64,000 nt of DNA from contig NZ_LT222319.1 in the NCBI RefSeq assembly GCF_900074915.1, positions 5,449,501-5,513,500 of the forward strand, written 5' to 3'. The notes below the pieces were generated by a model that saw only the letters and a list, made by a program, of their open reading frames with translations, was not told where the DNA came from and did no database searches. This document shows positions 51,664 through 60,676 of the stretch, one piece after another. Origin of the DNA: Pseudomonas cerasi (GTDB taxonomy: Bacteria; Pseudomonadota; Gammaproteobacteria; Pseudomonadales; Pseudomonadaceae). The stretch's first letter is position 1. The number at the start of each line of letters is the position of its first letter. The position numbers were made by a program, and so were the translations under genes.

Positions 51664-52071
51664 TTATTGAACGATGAAGTTATTGAACAGCAGGTCTTCG
51701 ACAATCGGCTTGCCTTCTTCATCGTTCATAACGCGCTGAACCTGCTTGAGTGCCTCCTGACGAATGTTTTCCTTCGCTTCGGCGCTGCTCATGGAATCAA
51801 CGGTCTGCTGAGTGAACAGCGAAACCAGTTGATTGCGGATCAGTGCATCATTGCGCTTCACGGCGGCCTCGGCGTCGGCACCGGTCACACGCAAGGAAAT
51901 GTCAGCCTTGTAGACACGCAGCTTGGGGCCGCCATCGAGCGCGTAGTTACCCACGAACGGAGGCGTCAGCGAGACATAAGCCGCCTTGGGCGCACCACCT
52001 TCTTCCTTGGCTTCCTCTTGCGCCATGACAGGCAATGACAAGGCCAGCAACATCAGAATCCACACTTTCAC
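51664..52071 (-). CDS. FliL-like flagellar basal-body-associated protein
   Basis: A 135-residue protein matching the FliL family (AAYVSLTPPFVGNYALDGGP; LRVYKADISLRVTGADAEAA; NDALIRNQLVSLFTQQTVD). The N-terminus (MKVWILMLLALSLPVMAQ) looks like a cleavable signal peptide rather than the membrane anchor of true FliL, so it is a periplasmic paralogue outside the flagellar cluster. Its role is unproven. It is convergent with the EVE gene, with 6 bp between the stops. Confidence 0.88.
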   Translation of the reverse strand: MKVWILMLLALSLPVMAQEEAKEEGGAPKAAYVSLTPPFVGNYALDGGPKLRVYKADISLRVTGADAEAAVKRNDALIRNQLVSLFTQQTVDSMSSAEAKENIRQEALKQVQRVMNDEEGKPIVEDLLFNNFIVQ

Positions 52072-52201
52072 AGTTCACTCCTTAATACGGTTTGCCACGT
52101 AGCTTACAGCTTATGTGTGCTTATCAGGCAGGGCCATGCTTGTTGACCCGGGAACCCGCTTAACTGACTTTATCGGCCATTACCGGAAAAGGAATAGCCC
52201 G

Positions 52202-53185
52202 ATGAAAGCCCTGTTATGCAAAGCCTTCGGTCCTGCCAGCACACTGGTGCTCGAAGACGTCCCCGGCCCCGCGATCAAAAAGAACGAAATTCTGCTCGAC
52301 GTGCACGCCGCCGGGGTCAACTTTCCCGACACCTTGATCATCGAGGGTAAATACCAGTTCAAACCCCCCTTCCCGTTCTCACCGGGTGGCGAGGCCGCAG
52401 GCGTGATAGCCGCCGCCGGGGAAAACGTCAGCCACCTGAAACCCGGAGACCGTGTCATGGCGCTCACCGGCTGGGGCAGCTTTGCCGAACAGGTCGCCGT
52501 TCCCCACTACAACGTACTGCCGATTCCGCAGGGCATGGACTTCACCACGGCGGCCGCATTCAGCATGACCTACGGCACCTCCATGCACGCGCTCAAACAA
52601 CGCGCCAACCTGCAAGCGGGCGAAACCCTGCTGGTGCTCGGCGCATCCGGTGGCGTCGGCCTGGCCGCCGTGGAAATCGGCAAAGCCCTCGGCGCCCGCG
52701 TCATCGCCGCCGCCAGCAGCGCAGAAAAACTCGAAGTCGCCAGAAACGCAGGCGCGGACGAACTGATCAACTACAGCGAAACCAGCCTCAAGGACGAAAT
52801 CAAACGTCTCACCAATGGCAACGGCGCCGACGTGATCTACGACCCGGTCGGCGGCGACCTCTTCGACCAGGCCATCCGCAGCATCGCCTGGAACGGGCGC
52901 CTACTGGTCGTCGGCTTCGCCAGCGGCCGCATTCCGGAACTGCCCGTCAACATGACCCTGCTCAAGGGCGCCTCGGTGGTCGGCGTGTTCTGGGGCTCGT
53001 TTGCTCAGAGACAACCGCAGGACAATGCGGCGAACTTCAAGCAGCTGTTTGCGTGGTTTGAAGAAGGGAAATTGAAGCCACTGGTGTCGACGATTTATCC
53101 GCTGGAAAGGGCTGGGGAGGCGATTGATTTGTTGGGGGGGCGCAGGGCTGTGGGGAAGGTGGTGGTTTTGGTTGGCAAAGCCTGA
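52202..53185 (+). CDS. NADPH:quinone oxidoreductase family protein (zinc-independent MDR)
   Basis: A 327-residue medium-chain dehydrogenase/reductase of the quinone reductase branch. Features are VHAAGVNFPDTLIIEGKYQF, SPGGEAAGVIAAAGENV, the NADPH-binding ETLLVLGASGGVGLAAVEIG and GADVIYDPVGGDLFDQAIRS. Catalytic zinc ligands are absent. ATG at 52202 (MKALLCKAFGPAS) gives the family length. The gene is alone on its strand. Confidence 0.9.
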   Translation: MKALLCKAFGPASTLVLEDVPGPAIKKNEILLDVHAAGVNFPDTLIIEGKYQFKPPFPFSPGGEAAGVIAAAGENVSHLKPGDRVMALTGWGSFAEQVAVPHYNVLPIPQGMDFTTAAAFSMTYGTSMHALKQRANLQAGETLLVLGASGGVGLAAVEIGKALGARVIAAASSAEKLEVARNAGADELINYSETSLKDEIKRLTNGNGADVIYDPVGGDLFDQAIRSIAWNGRLLVVGFASGRIPELPVNMTLLKGASVVGVFWGSFAQRQPQDNAANFKQLFAWFEEGKLKPLVSTIYPLERAGEAIDLLGGRRAVGKVVVLVGKA

Positions 53186-53738
53186 AACTCACGCAAATGC
53201 ACGCGAGATTCCCTGACATGGGGATGCGATCCAAGCGAAGCTTCGCTTGCTCGCGAAGGCGTATTCACAGGGCAACAACCATTTTCGTTGCCATGCTCGC
53301 TCATGCTTCTCTGGAGACTCCGCGTCCAATCTTGAATGTGCATCATGGAGCGAATGGTGACGCGGAGCCTTACGAAAGGCATTCCCGCTGACGCGTGCGA
53401 GACGAGAGATATCCGTCGGCTGTACCGACGTCTTCGTGAGCAAGCTCACTCCCACAAGTACGCGGCGCTCACGCTGTCCGTGACTGAAGCTTTGTACGCA
53501 CCGAGAAGAAATCCTCACACTGCTCGCATAGCCTTCTTTATTAGAAGGTAAACGCGAAAATATATAAACCACTAAGGCAGCATCTTCAAATAATCACAGT
53601 GACTTTAGTGCAGGCAGTAAATTTGCGAACTTACTAAACACTATAAATCAGGAAGTTGGCACATCACCCATACATAATTATGGCTTTTCAGAAAAAAGCC
53701 TTTGTTAGCCTATCGCCATACAAAAAAAAGGAAATTGT
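53186..53738. repeat. Repeat-rich spacer and bacteriocin leader
   Basis: 553 bp with no gene. 53222-53270 holds an AGCGAAGCTTCGCT palindrome with a half REP. 53359-53406 holds a degenerate GACGC-type REP. 53431-53459 holds half of the other REP family (GAGCAAGCTCACTCCCAC). From about 53,540 the sequence turns AT-rich and forms the leader of the bacteriocin gene. It ends in a hairpin GGCTTTT-CAG-AAAAAAGCC (53682-53700) followed by TTTGTT, and then an AAGGAA ribosome site. Confidence 0.6.
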
Positions 53739-55712
53739 ATGAGCGAAAATAACAGTAACGATGACCCTCCGGAAAAAAACATCCTGGTAGACCGTGGTAT
53801 TCCGATGCGCCCGGATTCGGATTTATCAAAAAACTTTCATATCGGTGCGGAAAGCAACGGCAGCAATTCCGGTTGGAACATTGGAGTCGTTGGTAGCGGC
53901 AATGGACCCAGCACTACCGGCCTAGGCCCAGGCCGCGGTCGCCGAAGAGGTATCACTAATAAACAGCTGAGACGTCTATTAAGGCAACAAGAGGCAGAGG
54001 CGCATGCGTTGGCACAGCGGCAAGCAGCAGAACACGCGGCTCATCTCGCAAGACTAGAAGCTGAGGCGCATGCTCGGGCAATGGCGGAAGCCGCCGAGCG
54101 AGAGCGCGTTGAAGCGCAGGTGCGCGCACAGGCCGAAAAAGATCAGGCACATCGACAGGCTCTTGAAACGCTGACAGCGTCCTATCCCTCGTTACAATCT
54201 GGATTGGCACAAAACTACTTACTGGCTTCTGCATCGCTGCCGAATGATCTTCAAAAAGAACTAGCGTCAGGTCATGATCTAAATGCTGATCCCCCACGCG
54301 ACGAGCAGGCTCTTGAGCTTATACTTCAGAAAAAAACCAGGGTTAACTATTTACTTGCAATCAAACAACCGTTACTGGACGAGCGTCGCACTCAGGCTCT
54401 GAGTCTCACCGGTCAAGAGCTTGACCATGCTACACAAAAAGACCACCTGAACTACCTGGTGTACTACAGCCAGGGTGATCCGCCACGTGTGCAGCAGGCC
54501 CATGAAGCGTGGGTAAACGCTTTATCTCAAACCTACGAAGCAAAGCTTCTTGCCGAGTCGGTCACGCTGCTCAATGAACAATCAGCAGCGCTTTCCATGC
54601 GCCATGCTGAACTGTCGCTGGCCAATAAACCGGCGAGTCAGGAAGCACGACAGGCCGCTGGCATCGACAAGTTGTGGTCAGTTATTGCCCCCGCGTCAAC
54701 CACCACCGCAGCACCAGGCATCAGAACCGTTGCGACCAACATCGCGAAGGATCAACTCATCAGGATTGCGACCAGAACATTGGGCAGCAATCTGGTTACG
54801 TTGCTGGCGATGTATCCACAACCGTTGGGCGACGCAGAACTGCCGCCCGCCGTTATCGCCACACCTCTGTCGCAGCTCAACCTGCCGCCGCATATCGATC
54901 TGCACTACCTTGCCAGCGTCAAGGGCACGCTGGATGTCCCTCATCGACTGACATCCGATGAAGCTGGCACAAGCGGCGCTGCACGCTGAGTAGCTACGGA
55001 CGGTGTGAAAGTTGGTACCAAGGTTCGCGTAAGAACTTTCACCTATAACGCACAGAACAATTCCTACGAGTTTATCCGTGACGGGGAATCGACACCGGCA
55101 CTGATATGGACGCCAATAGCACGACCGGCGGACAGCTCGACAAGCTCACCCGCAGGACCACCCGCTTTGCCGGTAAATCCAGGCAACGTGGTAACACCTT
55201 TTGTACCCGAGCTTGAAGCTTACCCGGCGATTGATCGAGATGATCCTGATGATTACATTCTCATATCGCCGATTGATTCAGGGCTGCCGAATAGCTACCT
55301 GCTGTTCAAGGACCCGAGGTCGATTCCGGGGGTTGCGAGTGGGTATGGTGAGCCGGTGACGGCTAGCTGGCTGAGGGGACCGACGGCAAGTCAGCCGACA
55401 CCCATTCCTTCGAGCATCGCGGAAAAGCTGAGAGGACGACCATTCGCAAGTTTTGACAAGCTGAGGGAAGCGATCTGGCTAGAAGTATCCAAAGACCCGG
55501 AGTTGAGCCGACATCTTGGGGAATTAAGCCGTATTGAGGTATCAGATAAACGTGCACCTCTTGTCAGGGCAGCAGATAGGGTAGGTAAACGTGTGAAATA
55601 TGAAATCCATCACAAACACTGGATTAGCGAAGGCGGAGCAGTTTACGACTTGGACAATTTGGTAATCATGACGCCGAAAGACCATATTCAAGCTCACAGG
55701 AAAAACCAATGA
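53739..55712 (+). pseudogene. S-type bacteriocin with HNH nuclease tip, split by an in-frame TGA
   Basis: One reading frame from 53739 to 55712 encodes 658 codons with a single internal stop, TGA at 54987-54989 (codon 417). The upstream part has a glycine-rich N-terminus (GSNSGWNIGVVGSGNGPSTT), an Ala/Glu coiled coil (residues about 80-140) and the beginning of the S-type pyocin domain, up to LTSDEAGTSGAAR. The frame continues as VATDGVKVGTKVRVRTFTYN, DGESTPALIWTPIARP, and ends in an HNH nuclease (EIHHKHWISEGGAVYDLDNL, then TPKDHIQAHRKNQ; H624/H625, N640, H649, H653). The intact flow on both sides points to a recent nonsense mutation; a GTG at 55005 could restart the nuclease half. A matching immunity gene overlaps the end. 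Confidence 0.85.
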
Positions 55713-55978
55713 AACTCAAATCTCAATTGAGCGACTATACCGAAGCTGAGTTCATGGAAATCCTGAACGAACTTTTTAACGGCGTAAGCGCAACCAAAGA
55801 AAATGCTGAAGAATACGTCATTAGCCTTATCGATCACGTTGCAGAAGTGACTGAACATCCAGAAAAATCAGATTTATTGTGTTATCCACCCGAAGGCCGG
55901 GAGGATAGCGCCGCGGGGGTTATGAAAGAAATCAAAGAATGGCGAGCTAAAAATAGTAAGCCTGGATTCAAAAGTTAA
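55709..55978 (+). CDS. Bacteriocin immunity protein (colicin E2/E7/E9 Im type)
   Basis: An 89-residue acidic protein matching the Im family that blocks HNH nuclease colicins. The Im9-like exosite reads HPEKSDLLCYPPEGREDSAA and the C-terminus IKEWRAKNSKPGFKS matches Im9. The ATG overlaps the bacteriocin stop (ATGA), so it is coupled to the nuclease half. It appears intact although the bacteriocin is interrupted, as expected if self-protection or immunity to relatives is still selected. Confidence 0.92.
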   Translation: MKLKSQLSDYTEAEFMEILNELFNGVSATKENAEEYVISLIDHVAEVTEHPEKSDLLCYPPEGREDSAAGVMKEIKEWRAKNSKPGFKS

Positions 55979-56025
55979 GTACTTCACAAACTAACAGTTC
56001 AAACACTATAAAAAGGAAATCATCC

Positions 56026-56808
56026 ATGGAAGAACTACATCATCACCTACGGCATTTACCTGGTTTTCTGCAAGCCGAGATTGCGGCTTACGTCGGCGAC
56101 TGGAGCGGGATGAATTATATCGAAATAACCGACAAACACATACATGCCGTCAACCATCTGATAAATAGTAAACGAGCGCCCCTGCAGCCGATCAATATCG
56201 AGTATGCCCATACACTTTGGGGTGACCAACGCTCAACCAAAGAAGATATGGAAATGAGCGCACACCTACGAACTCTTCCTAGTGACGGTCGTATGGATTT
56301 AATTGCCGAAGCCAGATTCTTCATGGAAAGTATCCTGTTCCTAGAGAATTTCAAACGCAGCATCGAAGACTTACTTACTCGGCTATTGGAACTTGGTCGC
56401 CAACACGCAGAGCGCATGGCCCAAGAAGCCGCACAACGCCAAGCCGAAGAAGAAGCGCGCGCGCGAGCCGAGGCGGAAGAGGCGGCTCGCCGACTCGCGG
56501 AAGAGCAGGCTGCGCAGCAGCGGGCCATAGAGTCAGCGTTCCAGCTTGCACAGCGTCAGGTCGAAGAAGCCGAGCACGCATTGGCCCTACGCAACGCCGA
56601 GGAAGCTCGCGCTAAAGAGGCCGAATCCAACCGAGCGATAGAGATGACGTTCGGGCCTGAGGCGTCGCGAGAAATCGATAATGCGATCAAGGTGCTGAGG
56701 GGCACTATCGAAATCGCGATCACCGACTTCTCGAATACGATCAGCGCTCACGGGGCGTTCGATATGAGTCAGCTTGAAGCGATTCAAAATATGAGCGCGA
56801 CTCACTAA
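56026..56808 (+). CDS. Hypothetical coiled-coil protein downstream of bacteriocin immunity
   Basis: A 260-residue protein that I cannot assign. Residues 1-115 look globular (LHHHLRHLPGFLQAEIAAYV, then WSGMNYIEITDKHIHAVNHL). Residues about 116-210 are an Ala/Glu/Arg coiled coil (EEARARAEAEEAARRLAEEQ) like that of the bacteriocin at 54,000. The last 50 residues are helical with GAFDMSQLEAIQNMSATH. It has no signal peptide. AAAGGAAAT precedes the ATG. It shares the strand and AT-rich context of the bacteriocin locus and is followed by a strong terminator, so it may be part of that operon. Confidence 0.75.
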   Translation: MEELHHHLRHLPGFLQAEIAAYVGDWSGMNYIEITDKHIHAVNHLINSKRAPLQPINIEYAHTLWGDQRSTKEDMEMSAHLRTLPSDGRMDLIAEARFFMESILFLENFKRSIEDLLTRLLELGRQHAERMAQEAAQRQAEEEARARAEAEEAARRLAEEQAAQQRAIESAFQLAQRQVEEAEHALALRNAEEARAKEAESNRAIEMTFGPEASREIDNAIKVLRGTIEIAITDFSNTISAHGAFDMSQLEAIQNMSATH

Positions 56809-56821
56809 CCGCTCACCAACA

Positions 56822-56860
56822 GTGCGGGGACCAAGGCAATAATGCTTTGGTCCCCGCATT
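56822..56860 (+). terminator. Strong intrinsic terminator closing the bacteriocin locus
   Basis: TGCGGGGACCAAGGCA pairs with TGCTTTGGTCCCCGCA around a short loop and is followed by TTT. It lies 14 bp after the coiled-coil gene. The stem is symmetrical, so it may also serve the convergent TonB-like genes. Confidence 0.85.
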
Positions 56861-56878
56861 TCGCTAACGCGCCCTCCC

Positions 56879-57513
56879 TTACAACGCCTTCCTCACATTC
56901 TCCGGCAAATAATCAACATACCTGCGCATCGGATTTTTTTGGCATTGAGGACAATACCCGGCGTCGCTTCCAGCAGCTCAAGAACCAGGGCCTGACGCTC
57001 GTCCAGAGTGAGAAACTGCTCTACGACCGGACTGCTCGACAGGTACAGTTCTGTGCGCATCAGCGCATCCGGCTTGACGTCCTTGCGCCATTTGCGTCCC
57101 TCGAACATTTCCGTATTCAGCTGCCAGCACAACACCTGCTTCAGCTCGACATTGGCTGTCAGCGGCGGGTTGACATGTGGCCGCCCTGTGAAATTGAACG
57201 TGACCGTAACTGCTTCGCCCTCGGGGTGAGAGGCCGGCGGCTGCCAAGGTTCGAAGACCCACTGTTCGACAGCACTTCGGGTCAGGCTGATGAGCCTCGG
57301 ATCGGGCGCCCCCAGCACTTCCAGGAAGCGCACGCCTCCATCGGCCTGAATGAAAACCCTGATGCTGACACTGCGTTTTACGGAGGAACGAAGCATTGAT
57401 GTCGGATAGCCCGGCTCAGGCATATGCAACGGCACCGGATACGACGGCAACGCCTGTGCTCCCCCCGCCCAAAGCAACCCTGTAATCATCATGCAACCCA
57501 GCACGCGGCTCAT
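56879..57513 (-). CDS. TonB C-terminal-domain protein with a 3' frameshift
   Basis: A secreted protein (signal peptide MSRVLGCMMITGLLWAGGAQA) with a TonB-type C-terminal domain (VPLHMPEPGYPTSMLRSSVK, FIQADGGVRFLEVLGAPDPR, SAVEQWVFEPWQPP). It lacks the N-terminal anchor and proline spacer of TonB. The uninterrupted frame ends at 56893 with the odd tail AKKIRCAGMLIICRRM. A shift by one base near 56946 gives CQKNPMRRYVDYLPENVRKA and a stop at 56879. That tail aligns with NCRSNPDRLYGDYLPAPIKA in the neighbouring paralogue. So a single-base deletion has probably altered the last residues. The start overlaps the paralogue stop by 4 bp. Confidence 0.78.
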
Positions 57514-58175
57514 TCGCCGCCCTCCGCTTGCTCGGCCAACCCGACCATCAACGCCTTGATCGGCGCTGGCAGATAGTCGCCATACAGACGATCGGGATTG
57601 CTTCGGCAATTGCTGACCATCATCGGTATCGCGGCGCCCAGTTGCTCAAGCAAGACCTGGCGTTGCGGCTCGCTACGCAGGTGGGCAACATGGCTGCCGA
57701 ACAGTGCCTGCCCGGTGTGCCAGAACACGTCGACCTTGCTCAGCGGTTCCTTGGGATAGTCCTGGCGGGCGGATTTCACTTCGTCGTTCAGGTAGCCGCA
57801 GCGGATGTTGCCCAGGCCCACGGTCACTTCGGTATTGAAGCGCCGATAGCCGTGGGAACCAAAAATGACGGGCACGGTGATCGTGGTCATGGGCGGTGCG
57901 CCGACTGTTCCGACCCAGGGTTTATAGCGCCATTGGCGGAGTGCCTGCTCCACTGCTGCGGCGAGCTGCGGATGCCCGCTCTCGATCGCCCTAGCTTCAC
58001 GAACCTGCCCGTCGGATTTGATCCACAGCTGGGCGCGGACCTTGCCTGCGTAGCGGGTCTTGACCAGCTCAGGCGGAAAAACCGGTGTCGGCGTGTATAT
58101 CGGCACCAGAAATGGCTCTGCAGCGCCTGCGTGAGGGGCCAGTGATGCGGCAATCATGAACGCGGTCATTCTCAT
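57510..58175 (-). CDS. TonB C-terminal-domain protein (intact paralogue)
   Basis: A 221-residue periplasmic protein with signal peptide (MRMTAFMIAASLAPHAGA). It has a TonB-type domain (IYTPTPVFPPELVKTRYAGK, VRAQLWIKSDGQVREARAIE, WRYKPWVG). A second region follows with conserved cysteines (NIRCGYLNDEVKSARQDYP; NCRSNPDRLYGDYLPAPIKA). There is no membrane anchor, so classic TonB energy transduction is unlikely. It forms a tandem, translationally coupled pair with the frameshifted gene. Confidence 0.83.
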   Translation of the reverse strand: MRMTAFMIAASLAPHAGAAEPFLVPIYTPTPVFPPELVKTRYAGKVRAQLWIKSDGQVREARAIESGHPQLAAAVEQALRQWRYKPWVGTVGAPPMTTITVPVIFGSHGYRRFNTEVTVGLGNIRCGYLNDEVKSARQDYPKEPLSKVDVFWHTGQALFGSHVAHLRSEPQRQVLLEQLGAAIPMMVSNCRSNPDRLYGDYLPAPIKALMVGLAEQAEGGE

Positions 58176-58449
58176 TGTTGTAGGGGCTCATCGTCGTGGT
58201 GCACCTCCAGGGCGCAGTGATGACGATGGTAAGAACCTGCCGACATATCAGTCAGCACACGACTTCCGATACGCCTGTAGGACCCATCCCAAATACTTGA
58301 AACACCTTTAAACATTTGCGCAATGTTCGTAAAAGAACAGCCGATCGCCTGCATTTCCTACAAGGAATCAGCCCGAAGGCACTGCTTTTTTCTGTAATGA
58401 AAATGTAATATTCGCATTCGCAAAAACAACAACAATCAGGAGCTTCTCC
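58176..58449. promoter_or_regulatory. glpT upstream region
   Basis: 274 bp between the divergent TonB-like gene and glpT. The 13-mer TGTAGGACCCATC at 58276 also occurs at 34396, near another intergenic dyad. An AT-rich block (58380-58430) probably contains the glpT promoter, and CAGGAGC precedes the ATG. Confidence 0.4.
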
Positions 58450-59799
58450 ATGTTTGGGTTTTTCCGCCCTGCCAGGCATCAGGCACCCCTTCCCGAAGAA
58501 AAGGTCGACAGTACCTATCGCCGTCTGCGCTGGCAGATCTTCGCAGGCATCTTTATCGGTTACGCGGGTTACTACCTGCTGCGCAAGAATTTCTCGCTGG
58601 CGATGCCGTATCTGATCGACGAAGGCTATACGCGTGGCCAGCTGGGCGTGGCGATGTCTGCCATTGCGATTGCCTACGGCTTGTCGAAATTCCTCATGGG
58701 CATCGTTTCGGATCGCTCCAACCCGCGTTACTTCCTGCCGTTCGGCCTGCTGGTCTCTGCGGGGATCATGTTCATCTTCGGCTTCGCGCCGTGGGCGACG
58801 TCCAGTGTCACGATCATGTTCGTGCTGCTGTTCATCAATGGCTGGGCACAGGGCATGGGCTGGCCGCCGAGCGGGCGGACGATGGTCCACTGGTGGTCGC
58901 AGAAAGAGCGCGGCGGTGTGGTGTCGGTGTGGAACGTGGCGCACAACGTCGGCGGCGGTTTGATCGGCCCACTGTTCCTGCTCGGCATGGGCTGGACCAA
59001 CGACTGGCATGCGGCGTTTTACGTGCCGGCGGCGGTTGCATTGCTGGTCGCGGTGTTCGCCTTCGCGACCATGCGTGACACACCGCAATCGGTCGGCCTG
59101 CCGCCTATCGAGCACTACAAGAACGATTATCCGGAAGGCTACGATGCCAGCCACGAAGAAGAATTCAGCGCCAGGGAAATCTTCATCAAGTACGTGCTGC
59201 GCAACAAATTCCTGTGGTACATCGCCATGGCCAACGTGTTCGTTTACCTGCTGCGCTACGGCGTGCTGGACTGGGCACCGACCTATCTGAAAGAAGCCAA
59301 GCACTTCACGGTCGACAAGACCTCATGGGCCTATTTCCTCTACGAGTGGGCGGGCATTCCGGGCACGCTGCTGTGCGGCTGGATGTCGGACAAGATCTTC
59401 AAGGGCAATCGCGGCCTGACCGGCATGGTGTTCATGCTTCTGGTGACCATCGCCACGCTGGTGTACTGGCTGAACCCTGAAGGCAATCCGACCGTCGACA
59501 TGATCGCCCTGGTGTCCATCGGCTTCCTGATCTACGGCCCGGTGATGCTGATCGGCCTGCAGGCGCTGGAACTGGCGCCGAAGAAGGCAGCAGGCACGGC
59601 GGCAGGTTTTACCGGGCTGTTCGGCTATCTGGGCGGGTCGGTCGCGGCCAGCGCGGCAATGGGCTACACGGTTGACCACTTCGGCTGGGATGGCGGCTTC
59701 GTGCTGTTGATCGGCGCGTGCATTCTGGCGATGGTGTTCCTTGCGCCGACGCTGCGGCACAAGCAGGTCGCCAGCACGTCCCGCGACATCAAAGGCTGA
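58450..59799 (+). CDS. glpT: Glycerol-3-phosphate transporter GlpT
   Basis: A 449-residue organophosphate:phosphate antiporter (OPA family, MFS fold) that exchanges glycerol-3-phosphate for inorganic phosphate. Features are GIFIGYAGYYLLRKNFSLAM, GLSKFLMGIVSDRSNPRYFL, FINGWAQGMGWPPSGRTMVH and FLWYIAMANVFVYLLRYGVL; the conserved arginines of the substrate pocket are in these segments. The length is that of E. coli GlpT. It is also a known entry route for fosfomycin in pseudomonads. Confidence 0.94.
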   Translation: MFGFFRPARHQAPLPEEKVDSTYRRLRWQIFAGIFIGYAGYYLLRKNFSLAMPYLIDEGYTRGQLGVAMSAIAIAYGLSKFLMGIVSDRSNPRYFLPFGLLVSAGIMFIFGFAPWATSSVTIMFVLLFINGWAQGMGWPPSGRTMVHWWSQKERGGVVSVWNVAHNVGGGLIGPLFLLGMGWTNDWHAAFYVPAAVALLVAVFAFATMRDTPQSVGLPPIEHYKNDYPEGYDASHEEEFSAREIFIKYVLRNKFLWYIAMANVFVYLLRYGVLDWAPTYLKEAKHFTVDKTSWAYFLYEWAGIPGTLLCGWMSDKIFKGNRGLTGMVFMLLVTIATLVYWLNPEGNPTVDMIALVSIGFLIYGPVMLIGLQALELAPKKAAGTAAGFTGLFGYLGGSVAASAAMGYTVDHFGWDGGFVLLIGACILAMVFLAPTLRHKQVASTSRDIKG

Positions 59800-60468
59800 T
59801 CAGGCAGTCTCTGACTTGCAGCGCTTGAGCCGCGCCTCCAGATTCAGGTCTGGCATGGCGTGGCTACGCAGGGCCTTGGCGGTCTGCTCCACGTACTCGC
59901 GGGTGGTTCCATAGCGTCCTCTGGCGCTGGCGAGCACCTGGCTCAGCACGCTGTCCGGCAGGTTGCCTGCGTAGCTGGGCAGATGCCGCTCGAGCACGAA
60001 GCCCAGCGCTTGCACCTTCCGGCCATCTTCAAGGCGGCAATTGAGCCAGTGCGGGCGATACGAGGGGTACGGCATCTCGCGCTCCCACAAGGCCAGCAGC
60101 GACTTTTCCAGGCACTCATCCGGCAGACGATAGGCAAAGCCGGTGCATGAACCGCCACGATCCAGACCAAATACCAGCCCCGGGACTTCCGGCGTGCCAC
60201 GGTGTTCGTGCGACCAGAGGTAAAGCCCGCGGTGGTAACCGTGCACTCGGGCGCGCTGGCTCTCCACGGCGGTGCACTCGGGACGCCAGATCAGTGAGCC
60301 GTAAGCGAACAGCCAGACCGGGCCGCCCTTGTGACGACGCATGGTGGCGTTCATGGATGCGAGCAACTGCTCGCGGGTAAGCTGTGGGCCCATATCGATA
60401 ACGGGCGGGTACGTCAGGCCAAGGCCGTCATGCACTGCAACGGCCAACTCGTTGATTGGGTTCTCCAT
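59800..60468 (-). CDS. ChaC-type gamma-glutamylcyclotransferase
   Basis: A 222-residue enzyme of the ChaC family, which splits glutathione into 5-oxoproline and Cys-Gly. The substrate loop is VWLFAYGSLIWRPE and the catalytic Glu is in LLALWEREMPYPSYRPHW. ARGRYGTTREYVEQTAKAL is also typical. It is convergent with glpT with no gap between the stops. It adds glutathione sulfur recycling to the sulfur genes of the window. Confidence 0.91.
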   Translation of the reverse strand: MENPINELAVAVHDGLGLTYPPVIDMGPQLTREQLLASMNATMRRHKGGPVWLFAYGSLIWRPECTAVESQRARVHGYHRGLYLWSHEHRGTPEVPGLVFGLDRGGSCTGFAYRLPDECLEKSLLALWEREMPYPSYRPHWLNCRLEDGRKVQALGFVLERHLPSYAGNLPDSVLSQVLASARGRYGTTREYVEQTAKALRSHAMPDLNLEARLKRCKSETA

Positions 60469-60676
60469 TTGCCTCCCTGACAGTCTGACTGTCAGTTTTT
60501 ACCGAGCCCCGCCGACTCGCTCGTGGTTGAGCGGCATCAGGGTGTCGTGGTTCGGTTGTTGCCACAGGCCAAGGGCCTGCCGTTACTAAAGTTTGCCTGG
60601 CGACGAACAGGCGTCGCCATCGGTTGTAATCAGTTAAAGCAATTTACACTCCACTCATGCAGCCGTCAGTCCGGCA

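Noticed and set aside
53540..53700. P-box (PrtN site) in front of the bacteriocin gene
   Set aside because: The leader was read for tandem ATTG-n-GT elements and no convincing copy was found.
56893..57609. Long N-terminal extension of the second TonB-like protein
   Set aside because: The extra 32 residues lie within the upstream paralogue; the ATG at 57513 opens a signal peptide and overlaps the upstream stop.
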